This document shows positions 1 through 5,130 of a stretch of 6,774 bases of DNA, piece after piece. The translations under genes were made by a program, and so were the position numbers. The DNA comes from Candidatus Hydrogenedentota bacterium (GTDB lineage Bacteria > Spirochaetota > Leptospiria > Turneriellales > J094): the NCBI GenBank assembly GCA_003695005.1, contig RFJE01000226.1, forward strand, positions 1 to 6,774. Reading direction: 5' to 3'. Each line of letters starts with the position of its first letter. Position 1 is the stretch's first letter. The notes under the pieces were generated by a model that saw nothing but the letters and a program-made list of their open reading frames with translations, made no database searches and was not told the origin of the DNA.

Positions 1-2
1 GG

Positions 3-41
3 ATAATACTCCCTATGTACCAAAATCAAGATCTAGTATGA
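3..41 (+). CDS. possible 3' end of an upstream gene cut by the window edge
   Basis: The third forward frame is open from the window edge to a TGA at 39-41, ending with residues ILPMYQNQDLV. This TGA overlaps the ATG at 38 as ATGA, the classic arrangement of two translationally coupled genes. Only about 12 codons are visible, so nothing can be said about product or family. The overlap could be chance, since any ATGA creates it and a 12-codon open stretch is common. Confidence 0.25.
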   Translation: MILPMYQNQDLV

Positions 42-523
42 CACTACCAAACTTTACTGCGGGACGATTGCTGTATTATAAAAACAAACTGCGCAAAGCC
101 GGCATTACCGTAAATGAAACCGACTTAATTTTAGCGTGTATATTTAGACTACTGCCAAAGCTAAAAGCCGATGAACGCACGCATGAACAAAATCACCAAT
201 ACAATGATAGAAGGTACAGTTACAAAACCATATACACGTATTGCAAGCAGGAGTTGTGGAACTATATTCAAACAAAGTCGCGGAATCTAAAGATATCCGC
301 TTCGCAGTTGGCCGATATTGCGCTACGGATGTACTTAGAGCCACTTGTCCACCGCTTGCTGCTTACAAAAAGTGGAGACCCTACGACAAGCTGGGAGTTT
401 CATCTAAGGGGGTTTTTATTCCTGCATAGCTACGCAAAAATAATTGCTTTCGATAGGCCAAAAACCCTTGAAGTGCACTTTTTTACCCTGTGGAAGCCGC
501 CAAAGTGGCAGCGGGATGGATAA
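38..523 (+). CDS. unknown small basic protein with a ribbon-helix-helix-like segment
   Basis: This 161-residue protein belongs to no family I can name. Residues 60-108 read as a short strand with alternating residues (YSYKTIYTY), a helix (about 70-85) and a second helix beginning SASQLADIALRMYL. That strand-helix-helix order, with a Ser-rich cap before the second helix, resembles ribbon-helix-helix DNA-binding proteins. The N-terminal 45 residues are basic and helical, and the C-terminal part (118-150) is rich in aromatic residues. There is no signal peptide or clear membrane helix. The start at 38 lacks a convincing Shine-Dalgarno sequence, but it overlaps a TGA at 39-41 that may end an upstream gene, which would allow coupled translation. 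The frame stays open to the window edge without another ATG, so a longer N-terminus is possible. A small orphan DNA-binding protein is the best guess, but this is inference. Confidence 0.6.
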   Translation: MTLPNFTAGRLLYYKNKLRKAGITVNETDLILACIFRLLPKLKADERTHEQNHQYNDRRYSYKTIYTYCKQELWNYIQTKSRNLKISASQLADIALRMYLEPLVHRLLLTKSGDPTTSWEFHLRGFLFLHSYAKIIAFDRPKTLEVHFFTLWKPPKWQRDG

Positions 524-651
524 AGCCACCGTTTCCAGCTTCTAAAACACACACTTTCTATCACTTCCCCAGTTTCTTGCAGGCAACCTCTGCGTAAAGC
601 AAAATCATGGCAAATTAAGTTTTTTTTTTGATTTTACAGGGAATAATTCAG

Positions 652-667
652 CGCTTACTATTAAGCG
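652..667. repeat. inverted repeat CGCTTA-N4-TAAGCG
   Basis: CGCTTA at 652-657 and TAAGCG at 662-667 are perfect 6-bp arms around the 4-base loop CTAT. The site ends about 51 bases before the -35 box of the proposed trxB promoter. It could be a small operator or a chance hairpin. The 12-mer GCGCTTACTATT (651-662) recurs with one change on the - strand upstream of the SDR gene (2616 down to 2605). Confidence 0.4.
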
Positions 668-718
668 GAACATGTCCCACTCTCTAGTAATCACAGACTG
701 GACCTTGATTAAAAAAAG

Positions 719-746
719 TTGCCGTTTTAGTAAATTGATATATATT
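719..746 (+). promoter_or_regulatory. candidate sigma70 promoter of trxB
   Basis: The -35 box TTGCCG (719-724, 4 of 6 to consensus) is separated by 16 bases from the -10 box TATATT (741-746, 5 of 6). The -10 box ends 6 bases before the trxB ATG at 753, so transcription would start at or next to the start codon. This supports 753 rather than the in-frame ATG at 672 as the true start and predicts a leaderless mRNA. Confidence 0.5.
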
Positions 747-752
747 GATGCA

Positions 753-1700
753 ATGACACAGGAAACTCATTATGATACCATTATCATTGGTTCAGGGCCT
801 GCGGGATACACGGCAGCCATTTATGCTGGCAGAGCGAACTTAAAAACATTATTGCTAGAAGGTGTACCACAGGGTGGTCAGTTAATGATTACAAATGAAG
901 TAGAAAATTATCCCGGATTTCCCGAGGGGGTTTTAGGTCCGGAGCTGATGGCAAAGTTTAAAGCACAGGCAGAGCGGTTTGGCGCAAAGCTGTTGCCGCA
1001 GATGGCAGAAGAAGCTGTGCTGAACCAGGGAAAGCCATTTAAAATTTTATCAGAAGGCACTTGGTACACAGCAGACAGTGTGATTATAGCCACGGGTGCT
1101 TCTGCACGGTTTTTAGGAATCCCTAGCGAAGAAAAGTTTAAGGGTAAAGGGGTTTCTGCTTGCGCCACTTGTGACGGGTTTTTCTTTAAAGACAAACATG
1201 TGATTGTGGTTGGTGGCGGAGATTCTGCCATGGAAGAAGCTACTTTTCTAACGAAATTTGCTTCGAAAGTGACCATTGTTCATAGACGCGATGTTTTTCG
1301 AGCTAGTAAAATTATGCTAGAACGAGCAAAAAATAATCCTAAAATTGAGATTTTAACATTTAAAGTAATTGATGAAATTTATGGTGATGAAGAGACTGGT
1401 GTGGTAAAAGGAGTAAAGTTAAAAGACACACGTACCGGAGAAATTACAGATTTTCCGGTTGAAGGAATTTTTATTGCCATTGGCCATGACCCGAACACTA
1501 AACTATTTGAAGGCCAATTAGATTTAAATGAGAAAAAGTACATTGTTACAAAACCCGATAAAACAGCGACTAGTATTGAAGGAGTTTTTGCCGCGGGTGA
1601 TGTACAAGACTCCTATTATCGGCAAGCCATTACAGCAGCCGGCTCTGGCTGTATGGCAGCCATAGAAGCAGAGAGATATTTAGAATCTATCCGCGGTTAA
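753..1700 (+). CDS. trxB: thioredoxin-disulfide reductase (NADPH)
   Basis: This 315-residue flavoprotein passes electrons from NADPH through FAD and a redox-active disulfide to thioredoxin in the cytoplasm. The length fits the low-molecular-weight bacterial TrxB class (E. coli about 320). Motifs appear in the expected order: FAD-binding GSGPAGYTAAIYAGR (13-27), GGQLMITNEVENYPGFP (41-57), the catalytic CATC (137-140), NADPH-binding GGGDSAMEEA (154-163) with HRR (177-179) for the 2'-phosphate, AIGHDPN (242-248), and the C-terminal FAD motif GVFAAGDVQDSYYRQAITAA (277-296). An in-frame ATG at 672 would add 27 residues unlike any TrxB, and the proposed promoter lies inside that extension. I therefore chose 753, where the family's usual short lead-in before the first glycine motif begins. 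No Shine-Dalgarno sequence precedes 753. The gene stands alone and ends in a hairpin terminator. Confidence 0.96.
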   Translation: MTQETHYDTIIIGSGPAGYTAAIYAGRANLKTLLLEGVPQGGQLMITNEVENYPGFPEGVLGPELMAKFKAQAERFGAKLLPQMAEEAVLNQGKPFKILSEGTWYTADSVIIATGASARFLGIPSEEKFKGKGVSACATCDGFFFKDKHVIVVGGGDSAMEEATFLTKFASKVTIVHRRDVFRASKIMLERAKNNPKIEILTFKVIDEIYGDEETGVVKGVKLKDTRTGEITDFPVEGIFIAIGHDPNTKLFEGQLDLNEKKYIVTKPDKTATSIEGVFAAGDVQDSYYRQAITAAGSGCMAAIEAERYLESIRG

Positions 1701-1704
1701 CTTC

Positions 1705-1740
1705 AAGCTCTCGGTTTCATACCGGGAGCTTTCCTTTCCT
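1705..1740 (+). terminator. intrinsic terminator of trxB
   Basis: AAGCTCTCGGT (1705-1715) pairs with ACCGGGAGCTT (1721-1731) through 11 base pairs, one of them G-T, around the loop TTCAT. The + strand continues with the pyrimidine-rich TTCCTTTCCT (1731-1740). It starts 5 bases after the trxB stop. The T tract is interrupted by C, so efficiency may be moderate. Read on the - strand the hairpin also follows the SDR stop but has no T tract there, so its role for that gene is doubtful. Confidence 0.75.
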
Positions 1741-1748
1741 ATAAAATG

Positions 1749-2528
1749 TTATTCTTCTGAAAATTTAGCCGCAAGCCATGTAGCCCAGGATCGAGGAACC
1801 AATCGAGTTAATAAATAAGTAACTTTGTTTCGGATACCGGCTGTAACTACAGATCTGCGTCGAAACATAGCTTTGATGCCAATCTCGGCAACTTTTTCCG
1901 CACTCATAAAAGCGATTTTACGGATGAAGGGTGGTATATCATGGCCTGCTACTTCTTGAAATTCTGTGATGGTAGCACCGGGACAAAGGGTTGTTACACT
2001 TACATTAGTATTGCGCAATTCAAAATTTACCGCTGCGGAAAAATTTAATACGTATGATTTCGTTGCTGCATACACCGCATAATAAGGCGCAGGCTGGTAA
2101 GCGCCAATGGAAGCAACTTGCAAGACATACCCCTCTCCCACTTTTAGCATCTTTTTTACATAATGATGAGTTAAATATGTCAAGTGATTCATATTTAGCT
2201 TCATCATGCTGTCAAGTACAGGGAACTCTGTTTCTACAAAAAGCTCATGTTTTCCAAAACCAGCATTGTTGACAAGCACATGCACAAAATCGACTTTACT
2301 ATCTACCGCTTTTATAAACTTCTCTAGATCTTCTCTATTCGATAAATCACAAACATAATCTAAAACATTTACTTTGTATTTTTCTTTTAAAAGTTGTGCC
2401 ACTTGCTGTAATTTATCCGCACGCCTTGCTGTAATAATCACATCATAATTTTTCTGTGCAAGTTTTTTAGCGAACTCCACTCCTAAACCGCTAGACGCGC
2501 CGGTTACTAATGCCCATTTTGGTTTCAT
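1749..2528 (-). CDS. short-chain dehydrogenase/reductase (classical SDR, DltE/YqjQ-like)
   Basis: This 259-residue oxidoreductase is a classical SDR. It has the nucleotide-binding TGASSGLG (9-16), TARR with an Arg at 35-36 suggesting NADPH, CDL with the adenine-contacting Asp 61, NNAG (87-90), the catalytic Ser 140 and the YxxxK pair Tyr153-Lys157, followed by CPGAT (182-186). The sequence after the active site (about 208-245: SAEKVAEIGIKAM, then a basic stretch and a moderately hydrophobic segment) is typical of the COG0300 group, whose substrates are mostly unknown and may include lipids. The basic, amphipathic C-terminus could touch membranes. The substrate cannot be read from the sequence. 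Transcription probably starts at its own promoter (2534-2562), making it a single-gene unit convergent with trxB. The start at 2528 gives the expected spacing to the glycine motif. No Shine-Dalgarno sequence is visible before it. Confidence 0.93.
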   Translation of the reverse strand: MKPKWALVTGASSGLGVEFAKKLAQKNYDVIITARRADKLQQVAQLLKEKYKVNVLDYVCDLSNREDLEKFIKAVDSKVDFVHVLVNNAGFGKHELFVETEFPVLDSMMKLNMNHLTYLTHHYVKKMLKVGEGYVLQVASIGAYQPAPYYAVYAATKSYVLNFSAAVNFELRNTNVSVTTLCPGATITEFQEVAGHDIPPFIRKIAFMSAEKVAEIGIKAMFRRRSVVTAGIRNKVTYLLTRLVPRSWATWLAAKFSEE

Positions 2529-2533
2529 TTTGC

Positions 2534-2562
2534 AATACTCGCAATACCACCTATGTTGTCAA
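2534..2562 (-). promoter_or_regulatory. candidate promoter of the SDR gene
   Basis: On the - strand a perfect -35 box TTGACA (2562 down to 2557) is followed after 17 bases by AGTATT (2539 down to 2534), a poor -10 box with 3 of 6 matches. The -10 box ends 5 bases before the ATG at 2528, so the transcript would begin at about the start codon. The perfect -35 and exact 17-base spacing are in favour, and the weak -10 is against. Confidence 0.45.
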
Positions 2563-2570
2563 TAAAGAGT

Positions 2571-2600
2571 GAGGGTTGGAGCGAACTTAAGCCAAGCCTC
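2571..2600. repeat. imperfect hairpin between the SDR gene and the unknown gene
   Basis: GAGG (2571-2574) and TTGG (2576-2579) pair with CCAA (2592-2595) and CCTC (2597-2600), with a single G-G mismatch between the two helices and a 12-base loop. On the - strand it follows the stop of the unknown gene by about 35 bases and is followed by ACTCTTTATT, so it may act as a weak terminator of the purD unit just before the SDR promoter. The sequence at 2569-2583 also closely matches 4982-4997 in the purD/ybaB gap. Confidence 0.35.
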
Positions 2601-2609
2601 CCGAAATAA

Positions 2610-2619
2610 TAAGCGCTTA
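2610..2619. repeat. perfect palindrome TAAGCGCTTA
   Basis: This 10-bp perfect palindrome lies 16 bases beyond the stop of the unknown gene and about 48 bases upstream of the SDR -35 box. With no loop it is not a terminator hairpin. It shares the 12-mer GCGCTTAYTATT with the region upstream of trxB (651-662), in the same orientation relative to the downstream gene. A protein-binding site is possible but unproven. Confidence 0.35.
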
Positions 2620-2634
2620 CTTTACCGCATAGAA

Positions 2635-3522
2635 TTAGTTACATTGGACATGCTTTTGTGCTTCTTTCGGTGCGACTACTTTTAATGCATGAATACGATC
2701 CGGATAAACACCTTTTGGAATGAGTGGAATAAGGATCCCCGATTGAAAAGCCAATAAAATCGGATGAGTTGGATCTAAAACCACACCCACTGCACGATAA
2801 AACGAAATTGCAGTTTCTCGTAAATGATTATACAAGTTATCAATATCCTGATGATACCTTGGAAAAACTTCCTTTAAGTAATCCCAAAGTACAACAGGGT
2901 GATCAGGTAAATAGACAGGAGCATAATCAAAATGTTCTGGTAACCTATATAAATAGTGAAGCTTTGCTTTGTTCCCCCTTGGTGGAAAACTTAAGCTATC
3001 ATAACGCATTTGGTGACCTAAATAAATATACAACACCAGTGCCATATCTAAATCATTTTGCTCTAAAGAAATAGAAATTTGCGCTTCAAAATCTCGGCTA
3101 ATTAAAGAAGCTAAATTTTTTTGTTCTTTTAGCCTTAATTTATACAAAAGGGTAAATAGCCAAAAGTCTTTTTGGAAAGAAGGTAACCTCATAAAAATTT
3201 TTAGTAATTCCAGTGGAATAAACACACCCCCATTTGGATGACGAAAGACCCATGTATGCCTTTTCTCAAATTCAATGATTTCCGGAGTTAATTCATCTGG
3301 CATTAAAAATCCAAACATTTCTAATAAAGTATGAAGGCAGGCTTTATCCCCTTCTTCCATATTTGTGTATAGATCATCCCAATCATAAGATCCAGCAAGC
3401 ATTTTCCATAACCCATCGGCGCTTCTTGGATGATCGGTGGAAAGAATGTATTTTGTTTTACGACCTATATACCGTAAGTATTCGCTGCCACCAAGGGTCA
3501 GCATGTCCATTAAAGGGTACAT
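2635..3522 (-). CDS. unknown protein encoded directly behind purD
   Basis: I do not recognise this 295-residue protein. It has no signal peptide, no clear membrane span and no known catalytic motif. Residues 36-110 (GLWKMLAGSYDWDDLY, then DKACLHTLLEMFGFLMPDEL, then WVFRHPNGGVFIPLELLKIF) look like short helices followed by a hairpin. That is loosely reminiscent of the winged-helix-like repeats in some large bacterial helicase-associated proteins; the likeness is by eye only. The rest is mostly helical and rich in Leu, Tyr and Phe, with FWLFTLLYKLR (120-130) and ALVLYIYLGHQMRY (161-174), and a less helical Pro-rich end (250-285). Only 3 bases separate the purD stop from its ATG. That ATG has no Shine-Dalgarno sequence, so translation probably depends on ribosomes leaving purD. 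Met5 or Met7 could be alternative starts. The long open frame in a polycistron makes it a real gene. A link to purine metabolism is not supported by sequence. Confidence 0.85.
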   Translation of the reverse strand: MYPLMDMLTLGGSEYLRYIGRKTKYILSTDHPRSADGLWKMLAGSYDWDDLYTNMEEGDKACLHTLLEMFGFLMPDELTPEIIEFEKRHTWVFRHPNGGVFIPLELLKIFMRLPSFQKDFWLFTLLYKLRLKEQKNLASLISRDFEAQISISLEQNDLDMALVLYIYLGHQMRYDSLSFPPRGNKAKLHYLYRLPEHFDYAPVYLPDHPVVLWDYLKEVFPRYHQDIDNLYNHLRETAISFYRAVGVVLDPTHPILLAFQSGILIPLIPKGVYPDRIHALKVVAPKEAQKHVQCN

Positions 3523-3525
3523 AGT

Positions 3526-4842
3526 TTAAATATCAGATGCAATATCCGTGCGTACGTGTAAACGAGAAAAATCATTTTTTTCTTTTAGTAAATCCACAGT
3601 GCGATAGGCTAACTGGCGTGCCTCGGCGATGTTTTTTCCATAGGCCACTACATTAAATATGCGTCCTCCTGTGGAAACAACCCTATCACCCTGTCTTTCC
3701 GTACCCGCATGAATCAATTGAACTCCTTCCGGCAAATCAATGTCTAAGTTTAAAGGAATCCCTTTCTCATACTTTCCCGGATACCCCTTAGCAGCAATTA
3801 CTACATTTACGACTCCACCTGATTTTTGCGGAACGACATCATAACCCTTTTTACGAAGACGGGGTACATTTTCCTCTTTGTTGACTGTCCACAATAAATA
3901 GGGGAATAAATCTGGTTCCATTAAGCGTAACACACATTGCGTCTCGGGATCCCCTAACCGACAGTTAAACTCAATCATCGAAATATCATCTGGTTTTTCA
4001 GAGTGAACCATCAGCCCTAAATATAAAAACCCTCGGTATCGAAAAAAACCTAATACAGGCTCCACAATCCGACTTTTAATAAATTCTAAATGCCCTTCAT
4101 TTAAGGCATCTCCCGGGGAAAAACTCCCCATCCCCCCCGTATTGGGTCCTTGATTATCGTTAAAAGCTCGTTTATAATCCCTTGCTGTTGGCAGGAAAAT
4201 AACATCATGACCATTGCATAAAGCAAAAAGAGAAGCTTCTGTCCCTTCTAAAAACTCCTGTAACAGGATTTGCTCGCCTGCCGAACCAAATTCTTCTTCG
4301 TAAAAAATCTTGTGAATTTTTTCTCTTGCTTCTTCTGGTGTTCTGTGAATACTAACCCCTTTCCCCGCAGCTAGACCATCCACTTTTACTACTAATGGTT
4401 TTTTCCAATCATGAGTAAGAACTAAGACAAAAGAAGAAAATAAATCATCTAAATTAATTGTGGAATCAATGACAATTGACCTTCCTACGGGAATGCCAAC
4501 CGTCTCCATAAATTTTTGAGCAAATACCTTGGAAGACTCAAGCTTGGCTCCTTCGACATCCGGGCCAATGACAAGAATTTCATCGCCAAAAAACTCTTGG
4601 AAATAATCTACAATCCCTCCGGCAAGAGGATCTTCCGGACCAACCACAATCATCTTAATGTCTTTGCTTTTGGCAAACTCTGCTAATTCTGCGAAATGAT
4701 TAGCAGGAATTTTTACGCGAAAGGTATCTTCTATACCGGCATTTCCCGGCGCAATATACAGATTATCAATTTGATTACTTTCTTTTAGTTTCTCATAAAT
4801 GGCATGCTCTCTGCCACCACTGCCTAAAACAAGTACATTCAT
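3526..4842 (-). CDS. purD: phosphoribosylamine-glycine ligase (GAR synthetase)
   Basis: PurD joins glycine to 5-phosphoribosylamine using ATP, the second step of de novo purine synthesis in the cytoplasm. From the ATG at 4842 the protein has 438 residues (E. coli about 430). Motifs in order are the N-terminal GSGGREHA (7-14), GPEDPLAGGIVD (68-79), the ATP-grasp entry FAQKFMETVGIP (107-118), KVDGLAAGKGV (153-163), QEFLEGTEAS (195-204), RDYKRAFNDNQGPNTGGMGS (221-240), the metal- and ATP-binding EFNCRLGDPETQ (291-302), and the C-terminal GGRIFNVVAYG (392-402). The frame continues upstream to an ATG at 5097, but those 85 residues are low in family likeness and translate the inverted-repeat region. 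The ATG at 4842 has a Shine-Dalgarno sequence at the right distance and begins exactly where PurD proteins begin. It is the first gene of a probable two-gene unit with the unknown gene behind it. Confidence 0.96.
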   Translation of the reverse strand: MNVLVLGSGGREHAIYEKLKESNQIDNLYIAPGNAGIEDTFRVKIPANHFAELAEFAKSKDIKMIVVGPEDPLAGGIVDYFQEFFGDEILVIGPDVEGAKLESSKVFAQKFMETVGIPVGRSIVIDSTINLDDLFSSFVLVLTHDWKKPLVVKVDGLAAGKGVSIHRTPEEAREKIHKIFYEEEFGSAGEQILLQEFLEGTEASLFALCNGHDVIFLPTARDYKRAFNDNQGPNTGGMGSFSPGDALNEGHLEFIKSRIVEPVLGFFRYRGFLYLGLMVHSEKPDDISMIEFNCRLGDPETQCVLRLMEPDLFPYLLWTVNKEENVPRLRKKGYDVVPQKSGGVVNVVIAAKGYPGKYEKGIPLNLDIDLPEGVQLIHAGTERQGDRVVSTGGRIFNVVAYGKNIAEARQLAYRTVDLLKEKNDFSRLHVRTDIASDI

Positions 4843-4848
4843 ACGTAA

Positions 4849-4855
4849 CCCTTTT
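4849..4855 (-). promoter_or_regulatory. ribosome binding site of purD
   Basis: On the - strand AAAAGGG (4855 down to 4849) ends 6 bases before the ATG at 4842. This partial Shine-Dalgarno sequence decides the start in favour of 4842 over the upstream in-frame ATG at 5097. It is the clearest ribosome binding site at a first gene in this window. Confidence 0.55.
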
Positions 4856-4905
4856 GTTTTAAGATATGGTGTAAAGTTTTCCAGGAATATTGCCAGTGAT
4901 ACGTC

Positions 4906-4920
4906 GTTTCGCCGCAAAAC
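4906..4920. promoter_or_regulatory. operator-like imperfect palindrome upstream of purD
   Basis: GTTTCGCCGCAAAAC is symmetric as GTTT-N-GC-N-GC-N-AAAC: 12 of 15 positions match the reverse complement, the odd central base being one of the three that do not. It lies 64-78 bases upstream of the purD ATG, a plausible place for a repressor. It is not a good match to the E. coli PurR box or the Bacillus PurBox, so the binding protein is unknown and it may be chance. Confidence 0.25.
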
Positions 4921-4927
4921 AGCAATT

Positions 4928-5085
4928 GAGTCTGTGCGCCAACTGTCGGACAGACTCTTTCCCTCAGCAAATTGAAAATTGGTGAGGGATGGAAGCGGAA
5001 ATGCGGCCTTGCCGCATTGAAGCGTCCCACTTGTGTGCCAACAAGAGGTTGGCGCACAAGCTCTCCATGTCCCACCCGGCCTCAC
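4928..5085. repeat. structured intergenic element with nested inverted repeats
   Basis: This stretch between divergent purD and ybaB is packed with inverted repeats. (a) GAGTCTGT (4928-4935) with ACAGACTC (4950-4957). (b) TCCCTCA (4960-4966) with TGAGGGA (4983-4989). (c) AATGCGGC (5000-5007) with GCCGCATT (5011-5018), loop CTT. (d) A 13-bp helix, 5030-5042 with 5048-5060, with one G-T pair and loop AAGAG. (e) GGGATGGA (4986-4993) with TCCATGTCCC (5064-5073), two bases bulged, which encloses (c) and (d) as a three-way junction. (f) GTGAGG (4982-4987) with CCTCAC (5080-5085), giving inverted ends about 104 bases apart. Helix (b) competes with (e). In addition TGTGCGCCAAC (4933-4943) is repeated inverted at 5048-5058 and, with one change, directly at 5032-5042. 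It could be a dispersed REP- or MITE-like repeat, or the structured 5' leader of purD if transcription starts upstream on the - strand. No helix is followed by a T tract. Confidence 0.6.
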
Positions 5086-5097
5086 ATCCTGTTTCAC

Positions 5098-5125
5098 TTG
5101 ACTGGCTGTGTATTTTTTTTACAAT
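5098..5125 (+). promoter_or_regulatory. sigma70-type promoter of the ybaB-recR unit
   Basis: TTGACT (5098-5103, 5 of 6) and TACAAT (5120-5125, 5 of 6) are separated by 16 bases that include a T-rich stretch. This is the best promoter in the window. The -10 box ends 5 bases before the ATG at 5131, so the transcript should begin at about that codon. It shows that ybaB starts its own unit and argues against the long in-frame extension from 4972. Confidence 0.65.
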
Positions 5126-5130
5126 ACCGC

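Larger units (their letters stand above)
524..752 (+). other. intergenic region before trxB
   Basis: This 229-base gap lies between the unknown gene and trxB. It contains a weak 5-bp hairpin straddling the upstream stop (505-509 with 525-529), a run of ten T at 620-629 with no GC-rich hairpin directly before it, an inverted repeat at 652-667, the ten-mer CATGTCCCAC at 671-680 that recurs at 5066-5075, and the trxB promoter at 719-746. I see no convincing terminator for the first gene. Confidence 0.6.

Noticed and set aside
620..629. Run of ten T as the terminator of the first gene
   Set aside because: No stable GC-rich stem directly precedes it; the small TTGC/GCAA pairings nearby are too weak and too far away.
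672..752. 27-residue N-terminal extension of TrxB from the ATG at 672
   Set aside because: The extension does not look like TrxB, contains the proposed promoter, and the family's N-terminus begins at the ATG at 753.
2054..2272. Small + strand reading frames opposite the SDR gene and the unknown gene (2054-2272, 2769-3074)
   Set aside because: They lie antisense inside well-supported or long genes, have no recognisable motifs and no own signals.
4928..5085. A known purine, ZTP or PRPP riboswitch upstream of purD
   Set aside because: The three-way junction is suggestive, but the hairpin loops are only 3 and 5 bases, so the kissing loops of the purine class are not possible, and I find no conserved core of the other classes.
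4843..5097. 85-residue N-terminal extension of PurD from the ATG at 5097
   Set aside because: It translates the inverted-repeat region, has no PurD likeness, and the ATG at 4842 has a ribosome binding site and the expected N-terminal sequence.
4972..5130. 53-residue N-terminal extension of YbaB from the ATG at 4972
   Set aside because: It lies in the repeat region and upstream of the strong promoter at 5098-5125; YbaB proteins start near MGLGD.
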